Shown here: piece by piece, positions 23,570 through 32,295 of the stretch
Layout of the letters: each line of letters begins with the position of its first letter
How positions within the stretch are numbered: position 1 is the stretch's first letter
From: a bacterium
Lineage (GTDB): Bacteria; Cyanobacteriota; Vampirovibrionia; Gastranaerophilales; Gastranaerophilaceae
Assembly (NCBI GenBank): GCA_017482685.1
Contig: JAFUMP010000037.1
Location: forward strand, 1-35,334
Direction of reading: 5' to 3'
DNA: 35,334 nucleotides
Translations under genes and position numbers: made by a program
The notes under the pieces: model-generated
Seen by the model: the letters and a program-made list of their open reading frames with translations, nothing else
Database searches by the model: none
Told to the model about the DNA's origin: nothing

Positions 23570-24454
23570 TTATGAATCAAAATTATTTGTAATTGTATAT
23601 ATGTACTCTAAAATCTGACAAAAATATGCCAAATTAGTATCACCGTTCAATATTATATCAGCTTCTTCTCTAGCTGGTTTAACATATTTTTCACCAGCAC
23701 CTAAAATATATTCCCAGTGTTTCTTAGCTTCTTCTAAAGGTTGATTACGTTCAGTATAAGCACGTTTAAGAAATCTTTCACGTCTAATCTCTAAATCAGT
23801 TTCTACGTATACTTTAATATCAAAAACATCTTTAATATCATCATACATTGAAGCCATACCTTCTACAACAACCACCTTATTTGAAGGGATAAACTTTGCT
23901 TTAGGAATCGACACACCAGTTCCATTAATAAGATACTCAGGTGAATATATATTTTCTCCAAGTGAAATATTTTCTAAATCTTCTTTTAAGACATCTAATT
24001 GAAAACTCTGAGGAGAGTCAACATCATAGCCGTTATCTCTAAGCGCATCAAAGCTTCCATACTTCAAAATTAAATCAGATATATCATTAAAATAATTATC
24101 AGTTGTTAAAATGGTTACAGGCATTCTGAAATGCGAAATAACATCTGATATAGAACGACAAATTGTTGATTTGCCAGAAGCTGATTCACCAGTAATACCT
24201 ATCATAATCTTTTTATTAGGGTTTGAAATCAAGCGTTTTGAGAACTTTTCTAGAAAATCATAACGAACCTCAACAAAAACTGGTTGTTTTGCTTGTTTAT
24301 CATATTCTAAAATTTGTTTAAATTTAGATTGTAAATATGCAACAAGAATCTCTCTACCAGATTTTAATGCAAAATCTGGTTTTAAAAGTTTTTCTTCAGA
24401 TTTTAGTTCTTCTTCTATTAAATGAGACAATTTCTTATTAATATCTTCAAACAT
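23570..24454 (-). CDS. Uridine kinase/phosphoribulokinase-family P-loop kinase
   Basis: 294 residues. A long N-terminal region (about 1-78) precedes a URK/PRK-type kinase: Walker A 'GITGESASGKST', 'LTTDNYFND' in place of the uridine-kinase 'SxDSYY', 'DVDSPQSFQLDVL', 'KVVVVEGMASMYD' and the lid segment 'RRERFLKRAYTERNQPLEEAKKHW'. The fold is clear; it is about 80 residues longer than bacterial Udk, so the acceptor may not be uridine. It is the last gene of the PilZ-TPR-kinase run, 20 bp after the TPR gene. Confidence 0.75.
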   Translation of the reverse strand: MFEDINKKLSHLIEEELKSEEKLLKPDFALKSGREILVAYLQSKFKQILEYDKQAKQPVFVEVRYDFLEKFSKRLISNPNKKIMIGITGESASGKSTICRSISDVISHFRMPVTILTTDNYFNDISDLILKYGSFDALRDNGYDVDSPQSFQLDVLKEDLENISLGENIYSPEYLINGTGVSIPKAKFIPSNKVVVVEGMASMYDDIKDVFDIKVYVETDLEIRRERFLKRAYTERNQPLEEAKKHWEYILGAGEKYVKPAREEADIILNGDTNLAYFCQILEYIYTITNNFDS

Positions 24455-24473
24455 ACTTAACTTCTTTCAATAA

Positions 24474-25481
24474 TTATGATTCAAACAATTCACTTATCTT
24501 ATCAGCAATATCACGAGGATCAATTTCTTGGGTTACTTTATTAATATCTTGAGCCATTTGATATAATTTCGCAGCTTCTACTTTATCACCAATAATTGAC
24601 GTTGCTCTTGCTAGGTTAAAATAGGCTAAAGCATAACTAGGATTAACTTCAACTGCTTTTTTAAATAAATTTAAAGCTTTATTTACACGCCCTAAATCAT
24701 CTAAATATATAACTCCAAGGTTATTATAAGCTATATCGTATTTTTCATTATATTTAATCGCTAATTCATAAGATTTTATGGCTTCTTCTGTATCAGCTTT
24801 ACCCCAATATAAAAAGCCTAAATTACAATGTATTTTTGGATTATGAGGTTGTAATTCTAAAGCTTGTCTATAAACAGCCAAAGCATTATTGTAATCCTCT
24901 TTATCATAAAAAGCACTGCCTAAATTAACATAAATATCAATATCTTCAGGTGTTAATACATACGCTGTTTGATAAGCTGAAATAGCTGCATCTGGGTCAG
25001 ATTTATTCTCTTGATATACAAATCCCATTGTTTGAGCGATAACGCTTGTCCAGGTACGATTTGGGTTAAGAGTTATTGCAGTTTGATAATTTGATATAGC
25101 TAAATCAAAATCACCTTTAATATAATAAATATTTGCAAGATTTGAATACAAATCAGGCATATTTGGAGCCATAGAAATTAGTTTATTATAAATATCAATA
25201 GCTTGGTTGTAATCACCTTGTTCTTCATAAGCTCTACATAAATGTCTATATGCAGCAATATTAAAAGAATCTAACCATATTGCCATTTTATATTCAGTAA
25301 TAGCATCTTCAAAATAACCTGTAGATAAATAAATGTCACCTAATACACAATATAATGGTGCAAAACCTGGAGCTTTTTCAGAAGCCTTTTTGTATAAATC
25401 TATAGCTTTTGAATAATCTTTTATTTGAATATAATAAAAACCTTCAAAAATAATGTTAAAAATTTTAGATATGATATAGAT
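24474..25481 (-). CDS. TPR protein, C-terminal part of a frameshifted gene
   Basis: The frame is open from a stop at 25482-25484 and carries TPR units from 'YYIQIKDYSKAIDLYKKASEKAP' to the end. The first internal ATG (25286) falls in the middle of a TPR ('EYKMAIW'), so it is not the true start. About seven to eight TPR units are visible, with the W/L-G-Y-A-F-A-P pattern in 'IHCNLGFLYWGKADTEEAIKSYELA' and similar. It shares a frame boundary with the upstream fragment at 25421-26062, and the two together would make one protein of about 528 residues. A protein-interaction scaffold is the likely role; partners are unknown. Confidence 0.7.
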   Translation of the reverse strand: MYIISKIFNIIFEGFYYIQIKDYSKAIDLYKKASEKAPGFAPLYCVLGDIYLSTGYFEDAITEYKMAIWLDSFNIAAYRHLCRAYEEQGDYNQAIDIYNKLISMAPNMPDLYSNLANIYYIKGDFDLAISNYQTAITLNPNRTWTSVIAQTMGFVYQENKSDPDAAISAYQTAYVLTPEDIDIYVNLGSAFYDKEDYNNALAVYRQALELQPHNPKIHCNLGFLYWGKADTEEAIKSYELAIKYNEKYDIAYNNLGVIYLDDLGRVNKALNLFKKAVEVNPSYALAYFNLARATSIIGDKVEAAKLYQMAQDINKVTQEIDPRDIADKISELFES

Positions 25482-26062
25482 TTAACAATATTTTCAATTG
25501 CTGTTTTATCAAACAATACTAATAAAATAGATAAAAGCTTTTCATAATGAGCTTTTAGTTTTATTTTAAAATTCTTAAATGAAGAAGCCTCATAAAGCTT
25601 ATATAAAAGGTAGTGTGCACTTGAGGATTTAAGTAAAGAACATTGAATAGCAGCTGTAGCAGCATCTATAGCATCTGTAAAATGGGCTTTTTTTACAAAG
25701 GTTTCAGCTAGCATATAATATGCATCATAATAATTATGTTTCTTTTCTAATGCCATTGTTAAATAATTAATAGCTTTATCTAAATCACCTTTATGATAAA
25801 AAGCTACGCCGATTTTATAATAAATTTCACAAGAATCAATTAATGATTCCATTGCTAGTTGATATTCAGTAATAGCTTCATCAATATACTGACAAGCATT
25901 ATAAATATCAAGGTGCCATTTTAAATACAAATCTCCAAGACGTACGTGTAGTGCTGGATTTGAAGGGTCTTTTTGTAAATCTAATCTACAACGCTCTATT
26001 TGATCATACATTTTATTCTTTTTATTTGTTGTTTTAACATTTGTTTCTAATAGCTTTTTCAT
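25421..26062 (-). CDS. TPR protein, N-terminal part of a frameshifted gene
   Basis: 213 residues beginning 'MKKLLETNVKTTNKKNKMYDQIERCRLDL' with three or four TPR units ('ALHVRLGDLYLKWHLDIYNA', 'CEIYYKIGVAFYHKGDLDKAINYLTMAL', 'YDAYYMLAETFVKKAHFTDAIDAA'). The last 20 or so residues are hydrophobic and lose the TPR pattern, as expected after a frameshift. The break maps to an A4T5 tract around 25455-25470, where inserting one base restores TPR sequence. It follows the PilZ-like gene by 8 bp. Confidence 0.7.
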   Translation of the reverse strand: MKKLLETNVKTTNKKNKMYDQIERCRLDLQKDPSNPALHVRLGDLYLKWHLDIYNACQYIDEAITEYQLAMESLIDSCEIYYKIGVAFYHKGDLDKAINYLTMALEKKHNYYDAYYMLAETFVKKAHFTDAIDAATAAIQCSLLKSSSAHYLLYKLYEASSFKNFKIKLKAHYEKLLSILLVLFDKTAIENIVKSISYLKFLTLFLKVFIIFK

Positions 26063-26070
26063 AATCTTTC

Positions 26071-26673
26071 CTAATCAGTATCTTTGCTGTACATATACAT
26101 ATAATACAGAAGAGTTTGTCTATCTACTTCTGTCATTGTCTGATAACTTGCTGTATATTCATTATCATAAATTGAATCTCTTTCTGTAATAAACGCTTTG
26201 AACTTAATTATACCATAATCTTTAGGTAAATATAAGACACAGTCAAAAACTTCATCTAGTTCAAAAACTTCATCTGAATAAAACTTCATATACTCAGTTG
26301 AGAGCTCAAAAGTTTTAGTTTTTAAATTTATATCCTTTTTTTGAATCTCAATTTTTTCAATAGCATTTATCATTGGCAATTCTTCACCAGGAGTTAAATT
26401 TAGTGAATTGTAATCTAATTCTATTGAAAAACAATCCTCAAGTGGCGATGAAATGATAATAGTATTAAAATCAATAGTACCTAATTTAGAAAAAGCTTTA
26501 GCAGTCAAAGTTTGTCCAACCTGCAAAAACTCAATATAACGCATGAAATATTGAGGTAATACTAAATCTAATCTATCATCAAATATTTTTTCAATATCAC
26601 AAGTCATTTCTACTAAATTTGAATCTTTAGAGAATATCAATGCAATTTTTTGCCCTTCAGTAAATAATTCCAT
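26071..26673 (-). CDS. YcgR/PilZ-like protein lacking the c-di-GMP arginines
   Basis: 200 residues. The N-terminal half ('GQKIALIFSKDSNLVEMTCDIEKIFDDRLDLVLPQ' ... 'LQVGQTLTAKAFSKLG') looks like the YcgR-N flagellar-brake domain. The second half follows PilZ topology ('FELSTEYMKFYSDEVFELDEVFDCVLYLPKDYGIIKFKAFI'), but the RxxxR motif that binds c-di-GMP is missing: there is no arginine between about residues 95 and 150. D/NxSxxG is reduced to 'ELSTEYM'. It heads the PilZ-TPR-kinase run, has an excellent promoter and no SD. A motility or surface role is possible given the flagellins, but unproven. Confidence 0.55.
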   Translation of the reverse strand: MELFTEGQKIALIFSKDSNLVEMTCDIEKIFDDRLDLVLPQYFMRYIEFLQVGQTLTAKAFSKLGTIDFNTIIISSPLEDCFSIELDYNSLNLTPGEELPMINAIEKIEIQKKDINLKTKTFELSTEYMKFYSDEVFELDEVFDCVLYLPKDYGIIKFKAFITERDSIYDNEYTASYQTMTEVDRQTLLYYMYMYSKDTD

Positions 26674-26680
26674 AACTAAT

Positions 26681-26709
26681 ATTATAGATAAATTAAACTA
26701 AATTGACAA
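26681..26709 (-). promoter_or_regulatory. Strong promoter of the PilZ-like gene, predicted leaderless
   Basis: On the minus strand TTGTCA (26704-26709), a 17-bp spacer and TATAAT (26681-26686), then 7 nt to the ATG at 26671-26673. Near-consensus, and too close to the ATG for any ribosome site. Confidence 0.7.
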
Positions 26710-26737
26710 CTAAAGTATCTCATATAAATGACCTAAA

Positions 26738-29700
26738 TTAATAAGGTAAAGCCTCTATAAATTCTGGAACTTTTTCATTAGTCATAGGTTTTTCTTTAAT
26801 CTTAAATTGTTTTTCTGAATAAGATATCCAGTTAAAAGCTTTTACTGATGAAGCTGTGTCGATTTTACCATCGATAATAGATCTAAATTCTTTTGTATTT
26901 TTCATTGGTAATTGAGGTATCAAATCAAAATCTTCTGGTCTAATATTATTTCTATTATCTTCACCTGTAAGCATAATTAAAAGCTTATTAAATGAAAAAT
27001 CACCAAAAGCACCCATTCCTGATATAACTTCATCAGATAATCTACCTAAGACTGTAAGTTTGGCATTATCGTTTAAAATATTATATTTTCCTTTTATAAA
27101 CAAGGACATTAATGGACCTTGAGATTGCAATAATCTAATATCTGCAATACCATCTTGTAAATCCACATCTCCACGCAAATATTTAAATAAGCCAGTATCT
27201 TTTAGTGTAAGAGCTTTTGCTATAACGCTAAAAGAGGTCCTTAGCATATTATCCGCAATAACATTCTGTGCGTATAATAGATGCTCTAATTTCCCTAAGG
27301 TAGACATTCGACCGTTATTTATAATAAATTTCAAATTCCCACTTAAAGATTGTTTTGATGTTAAATCTCCATTTAGTTTAGCATCAAAATCCATAGTGCC
27401 ACTTATATCATCTTTTCTAAGAGATATAACATTAAATATTGGTTCTGCACTTACGCCACGTGTCATAAATTCCGCATCATAGATTTCATTTTTTAAATTA
27501 TATTTAATAGCACCTTTTAATTTACCATTAAATAACTCTGCAGATATTTTTTTTACATCTAAAATATTATCATTAAGCTCAAAATTAGCAGACAATGCAG
27601 ATAAATATAACGGAGAGCCGTATAAATCAATGAATGCTCTTTCTGAATAAAAAGTCCCGTCACTGATTTTTATAGGTAAAGATTTTATCAATGGAACATC
27701 TTTATACATTAATATAGTATCAGTACTAAAGTATTTTGATTTTATATTTAAATTTTTTACATTTAAGTATTCTGAGATATCTGTAGATACAAGCGCATTA
27801 ACTCCCATTGAAATATCTGCTAATTTTACTTGAGGAGCATTTAATACTAACTGAGTTTTATTAAAATCAAAAGAACAGCCAGTTACAGAAAGGTTTAAAA
27901 GCTCATTATATAAATTTTGTAAAACTAATTGTCCGATAATATCAGGCTTTTTATAATCGCCATTAATAAATAAATCACCTTTTATTTGCGCTAATGTATC
28001 ATTAAATTTTAAATTCAGCTGTTGAGGTATAAAAACTCGAAGATTTTTTAATACAGGAGTCCTTAAATTTTCAATTAAACCAGTTATTGTAAGTTTTTTA
28101 GAACCTTTTATATTTGCTTTGTAATCCTCAGAAAATTGCCCAGATAATCCAACTAAACTTAAATCTTCTATTTTTAAACCATTTTTTTCTAATTTTGCAG
28201 TTAAATTAATAACAGATGGCTCATCTAATATATCAGTTTTTTCACAAAGCATTTGATACATAATATTTTGAGTTGACTTATTTCCATTTAATGTTAAATA
28301 AACTGGAAAGCGGGTTGAATACTTTGAAAAGCTTTTTAAGTCTCTTGAATTAACATACCCTTTAAAATTAGCTACGAAATTTAACATTTTTGGATTACTA
28401 AAATTTAAAATTTCACTCTTTGCTGTAACTTTTGAATTTTTCATATAAATATTAGTATCAGGGATTTTTATATCATCCGAGTTCACCATTAAATTCAAAG
28501 AAGGAATTTTTATTTCTTCTGTATACAAAGTATTGCATACAAGATTTTGTATATAAGCAGTATTATTCTTATTTGTATCAAACTTCAATGAATCTATCGA
28601 CAAATCAATTTTATCATTTTTTACACTTAAGTTTTCTATAAATAGATTTTCTTTATGAATAATATTATCTAAAGTGCCTGAAATATCAGCTATTAATGAT
28701 GCTAAACCATTTTTAACACCATATTTCTCTGGTAAAAGATATTTTAATTCTACTTTATCCATTAAAAGCTTTAATTTTACACTTTTATCAATAGAGCCTT
28801 CTAATATAATTGGGGTTTGATTAACTTGTCCAATTGCTTTTTTTATATTGATAATATTGTTTGAAAAATCAATTTCAGAGTTAATATTATTGACACGAAT
28901 CCCCTTAGCATCAATAGACGCGTTATTTATGTTCAAGAAACCATTTGACTTTATTTTATGTAAATCACCTTTTAGATTAAAATTAGCATACAAAATCCCG
29001 TCAATATCAGTGATATTTTTTAATTGTGAAAAATTAGTCAACAGTTTAATTTTTTTATATAAGTCTTTTATAGCAATTTCATCAGTTTTAACTTTAATAT
29101 CAACAACTGGTTTTTTGGAGTTATTAACAACTCCTTCTATATAAACCTTCTTGTTAACTGCAGTATAAATATTTGACAATATGCTTGCCTTATCTCCCCA
29201 AAAAGTAAGATATACAAAGCTTTTTGGGTCTTTTTTATCTTTATCTAAAATGGAAATATTGTCAACATTAATAAATCCAGATGCCTGCGTTATTTTATCA
29301 GAATTTTTATATATTTTTAAATCAGCTATAATATCAGAATAAAAATTTAAATCTTTAATTTGTTGTAAATAATCAAAAATATCAATATCATTATTTAATT
29401 CAAAAATATTTTTTTCAGGCTCAAGAACAAAATCGTAAGTTATAAATTTATCTGAATTAATATTTAGATTACCTTTGGCCTTAACTCTTATACTTTTTGC
29501 CCCAATTCTGTCCTTCAAGTCAAACGATTGACCTACTAATGTATAACTATTTGTACTATTTTTAGATTCCTTAAATGTAATAGTATAAGCATCTAAATAT
29601 ATATAAGGTAATACACTTAAATTCTGTTTTTCAAATTGTTTTAAGAGTGAATCTAAATTTTCATCATCTAAATTAAGTCTAAGAGAAATTTTCTTAGCTT

Positions 29701-30016
29701 TTATAGAATTCACTTTAAAATTATTTTTAAATAAAGAACTCCAAGGTATATAAAATTTTACATTATTAAATTGCGCAAATTTTTCTCCATTTTTATATGT
29801 AACATGAACAATTGGCGCTTTTACCTTTAAATTCGGGCCAAATCGCAAAACAAGCTTATCTAAATGCGCATTAACTCCAAGCTCACTTGTTATCTGTTCT
29901 TCAATTATCGGTATTAATTTTGAAGCTCTTATTGGAATAAAACAAATAGTAGTAAAAAATGCTACTAGAAAAAATACTATAAATATTATTTTTCTATATT
30001 TTTTTAAATTTTTCAT
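26738..30016 (-). CDS. AsmA-like (TamB/YhdP-class) envelope protein
   Basis: 1092 residues: one N-terminal membrane helix (about 9-28), then a very long region of repeating short beta strands, the pattern of bridge-like lipid-transfer proteins of the AsmA clan. The N-terminal 'IRASKLIPIIEEQITSELGVNAHLDKLVLRFGPNLKVKAPIVHV' matches the AsmA opening, and the C-terminal 'KSLSGNLKFIINNGRMSTLGKLEHLLYAQN' the AsmA-like C-terminal module. It probably spans the periplasm and moves phospholipid to the outer membrane. It begins 1 bp after the ABC ATPase stop (TAATATG), suggesting coupling. With BamA, OmpH and YihY it adds to the envelope genes in the window. Confidence 0.85.
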   Translation of the reverse strand: MKNLKKYRKIIFIVFFLVAFFTTICFIPIRASKLIPIIEEQITSELGVNAHLDKLVLRFGPNLKVKAPIVHVTYKNGEKFAQFNNVKFYIPWSSLFKNNFKVNSIKAKKISLRLNLDDENLDSLLKQFEKQNLSVLPYIYLDAYTITFKESKNSTNSYTLVGQSFDLKDRIGAKSIRVKAKGNLNINSDKFITYDFVLEPEKNIFELNNDIDIFDYLQQIKDLNFYSDIIADLKIYKNSDKITQASGFINVDNISILDKDKKDPKSFVYLTFWGDKASILSNIYTAVNKKVYIEGVVNNSKKPVVDIKVKTDEIAIKDLYKKIKLLTNFSQLKNITDIDGILYANFNLKGDLHKIKSNGFLNINNASIDAKGIRVNNINSEIDFSNNIINIKKAIGQVNQTPIILEGSIDKSVKLKLLMDKVELKYLLPEKYGVKNGLASLIADISGTLDNIIHKENLFIENLSVKNDKIDLSIDSLKFDTNKNNTAYIQNLVCNTLYTEEIKIPSLNLMVNSDDIKIPDTNIYMKNSKVTAKSEILNFSNPKMLNFVANFKGYVNSRDLKSFSKYSTRFPVYLTLNGNKSTQNIMYQMLCEKTDILDEPSVINLTAKLEKNGLKIEDLSLVGLSGQFSEDYKANIKGSKKLTITGLIENLRTPVLKNLRVFIPQQLNLKFNDTLAQIKGDLFINGDYKKPDIIGQLVLQNLYNELLNLSVTGCSFDFNKTQLVLNAPQVKLADISMGVNALVSTDISEYLNVKNLNIKSKYFSTDTILMYKDVPLIKSLPIKISDGTFYSERAFIDLYGSPLYLSALSANFELNDNILDVKKISAELFNGKLKGAIKYNLKNEIYDAEFMTRGVSAEPIFNVISLRKDDISGTMDFDAKLNGDLTSKQSLSGNLKFIINNGRMSTLGKLEHLLYAQNVIADNMLRTSFSVIAKALTLKDTGLFKYLRGDVDLQDGIADIRLLQSQGPLMSLFIKGKYNILNDNAKLTVLGRLSDEVISGMGAFGDFSFNKLLIMLTGEDNRNNIRPEDFDLIPQLPMKNTKEFRSIIDGKIDTASSVKAFNWISYSEKQFKIKEKPMTNEKVPEFIEALPY

Positions 30017-30017
30017 A

Positions 30018-31055
30018 TTAAAAATCTAATCTCTCTCCATTTTCTTTATCAAAGAAATACATATCATTTACTGATATCTTTATTATTGTTTTTTCTGAAC
30101 AATCATAATCTATCGGAACTCTTGCTGAACATTTAGCATTATTTAGTTCAAAATACACAAACTTTTCTCCACCAGTCATTTCAACCAACTCAGGCAAAAC
30201 TGTTATAGAACTATCGCCATTTAACATTTTTTCAGGTCTAATACCAACAGTTAAATCTGTTTTACCAAAGTCTTTTGTAAGCATAAAATCTTGATTATTA
30301 ATTTTAAATGTGTTATTTTCAACCCTAATATCAAAAAAGTTCATTTGTCCAATAAATCCTGCTACAAACTTATTTTTAGGCATATTATATATATTTTCAG
30401 GAGTATCAACTTGTTGGATATTACCATTATCTAATACAACAATTCTATCCCCCATAGTAAGAGCCTCTGTTTGATCATGCGTTACATAAATAAAGGTTGT
30501 ACCGAGCTCTTTATGTAATCTCTTAATTTCTGCACGCATCTGAACACGTAAATTAGCATCAAGGTTTGATAACGGCTCATCCATTAAAAAAACTTTTGGA
30601 TTTCTTACTATTGCACGCCCTAAAGCGACTCTTTGTCTTTGTCCACCAGAAAGTTGTTTAGGCTTACGTTCTAATAGCTCTTCTAAGTTCAAAGCTTTTG
30701 CAGCCTTAAGCACTTTTTCTTTAATTAAATTTTTATCTAACTTTCTCATTTTTAATCCGAAAGCCATATTTTCAAAAACTGTCATGTGAGGATATAAAGC
30801 ATAACTTTGAAAAACAAATGCTATATCTCTGTCTTTTGGATGGACATTATTAACCAATTTATTATCAATATAAATTTCACCAGAAGTTATTTCTTCTAAA
30901 CCAGAAATCAGACGAAGTATAGTAGATTTTCCACATCCTGATGAACCAACAAGAACAATAAATTCCTTATCTTTTATTTCTAAATCTATGTTATTAATAA
31001 TATTTTTTTTGCCATCATAAGACTTAACAAGTTTTTTTAAAACAACGTTACTCAT
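30018..31055 (-). CDS. ugpC: UgpC/MsmK-type ABC transporter ATPase
   Basis: 345 residues from the ATG at 31055, supported by AGGTG seven bases upstream; a GTG nine bases further upstream is part of that ribosome site. All ATPase motifs are intact: Walker A 'GSSGCGKST', Q-loop 'FVFQSYALYPHMTV', signature 'LSGGQRQRVALGRA', Walker B 'KVFLMDEPLSNLD', switch His 'THDQTEALTMGD'. A TOBE/MalK regulatory domain (about 235-345) follows. Such ATPases energise carbohydrate or glycerol-3-phosphate importers. No permease or binding-protein gene is nearby, so it is probably shared among transporters. It sits between a kinase-like gene and the AsmA-like gene. Confidence 0.92.
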   Translation of the reverse strand: MSNVVLKKLVKSYDGKKNIINNIDLEIKDKEFIVLVGSSGCGKSTILRLISGLEEITSGEIYIDNKLVNNVHPKDRDIAFVFQSYALYPHMTVFENMAFGLKMRKLDKNLIKEKVLKAAKALNLEELLERKPKQLSGGQRQRVALGRAIVRNPKVFLMDEPLSNLDANLRVQMRAEIKRLHKELGTTFIYVTHDQTEALTMGDRIVVLDNGNIQQVDTPENIYNMPKNKFVAGFIGQMNFFDIRVENNTFKINNQDFMLTKDFGKTDLTVGIRPEKMLNGDSSITVLPELVEMTGGEKFVYFELNNAKCSARVPIDYDCSEKTIIKISVNDMYFFDKENGERLDF

Positions 31056-31073
31056 TTTATTCACCTATTAATA

Positions 31074-32168
31074 TTAATTTGCACCTTGCGGAATTAATAT
31101 ATTAAAGCTTGTATTTTTTAAGATTTTGGATTCAACCCAAACCATACCGTTTAAAAGTTGTACGCTATTTTTAACACAAGCTAGAGTTAAAGCTCTTAAT
31201 AAATTTTTTCTATTTGAAGTATCTACAATCTTGTATGGATCAAACATTGATTCTAAATCATTTTCAGATAGCAATAAAGAACTACTAGAAATTGAAATTA
31301 AAATAAAATTTGCCCCAAACAAATTTTTACTTTTAATAAAATCTTCGTCAGGCACAGATAAAGAAACTACAATTTCTCCCATGTCAACCGATTTTAAAAC
31401 AACTTCTAATGTATTTTGAATAATATTTTTTACAATATTCTCATCTGATACAATAGTTTTCTTTAAGCCGTCTTCTAATTGAATATTCCATTTTAAATCT
31501 TTACCTTTATATAACTGTTCATTAAATTTAACAATTGAATTAACGCAACTTACAATATCAAAAATTTTTAAATCAGGAGAGTTCATTTCAACTTCTGATT
31601 GCGATAACTCTAACAATTTATTCACAAAATACATTAAATCAGAAGAATTTTTCTTAATAATCTTAATATATTTATCTTGTTGCTCAGTCATCTCTCCACC
31701 TAAACCATCAGACATAGCTTGAGAGAAACCTACTATTGATTGCAAAGGCGATTTCAAGTCATTTGCGAGTTTCAATAAAAACATGTTTTTATTACGATTT
31801 TCTCTTTCAATATCTTCTTCTGACGGTTTAATTTGAGAAGCTGCAAAATTAATACAATCTCTAAACGCCATCACATACCCATCAGAAATTTCTTTTGCAG
31901 TCATATCAAAGTAAATTTCTTTACCAATAAGCTTTGTTATCACTTGATGTTCAGAGATTAGCGCACTTGTAATAAGGTTTTGCACATTCTCTATAAAATC
32001 AGCGATATTAGATGTTAATAAATGCATCTTTGATGTTTCAAAAATTTCTGCTGATTTATCATTTACCCAAAGAATTTTACCGTCTTTATTACAATAAACA
32101 GTTGCATCTGGTAAAGCCTTTTCCATATCTATATCATTTGTTTTGAATAAAATTTTCTTAATATCCAT
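31074..32168 (-). CDS. PAS-containing pseudo-histidine kinase
   Basis: 364 residues from the ATG at 32168 with an AAGGA ribosome site; a TTG-started extension to 32213 is less likely. An N-terminal PAS domain (about 12-115, 'DATVYCNKDGKILWVNDKSAEIFE') is followed by a HisKA-like helical pair and an HATPase-like domain. The H-box reads 'LANDLKSPLQSIVGFSQA', with Asn136 where the phospho-accepting His should be. The G1 box (DxGxG) is replaced by Ser/Leu residues in 'LISISSSSLLLSENDL'. Kinase activity is therefore unlikely; it may dimerise and sense through PAS. No response regulator is adjacent. Confidence 0.8.
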   Translation of the reverse strand: MDIKKILFKTNDIDMEKALPDATVYCNKDGKILWVNDKSAEIFETSKMHLLTSNIADFIENVQNLITSALISEHQVITKLIGKEIYFDMTAKEISDGYVMAFRDCINFAASQIKPSEEDIERENRNKNMFLLKLANDLKSPLQSIVGFSQAMSDGLGGEMTEQQDKYIKIIKKNSSDLMYFVNKLLELSQSEVEMNSPDLKIFDIVSCVNSIVKFNEQLYKGKDLKWNIQLEDGLKKTIVSDENIVKNIIQNTLEVVLKSVDMGEIVVSLSVPDEDFIKSKNLFGANFILISISSSSLLLSENDLESMFDPYKIVDTSNRKNLLRALTLACVKNSVQLLNGMVWVESKILKNTSFNILIPQGAN

Positions 32169-32251
32169 AATGTAATTCCTTAAAACTTTCAACAGTATTT
32201 TAACACAAAACAAAAATTAAAGGCTTAAGAAATTATTAACTATATGAAGAA

Positions 32252-32280
32252 TTGTAATTTTTTGTATTAATATTTAATAT
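32252..32280 (+). promoter_or_regulatory. Promoter of the dnaJ-like gene
   Basis: TTGTAA (32252-32257), a 17-bp spacer and TAATAT (32275-32280), with a GAGGA ribosome site just before the ATG at 32296. The start near 32287 would leave only a very short leader, so part of the SD may not be transcribed. Confidence 0.5.
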
Positions 32281-32295
32281 TATGAGGAATTAATT

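Noticed and set aside
25440..25480. Programmed -1 frameshift in the TPR gene
   Set aside because: The candidate site is A TTT TTA, not a true X XXY YYZ heptamer, and no strong downstream stem is seen; a homopolymer error is simpler. Kept only as an alternative.
28848..29144. Open frame on the plus strand inside the AsmA-like gene
   Set aside because: A shadow of the real minus-strand gene, with no ribosome site and no recognisable protein pattern.
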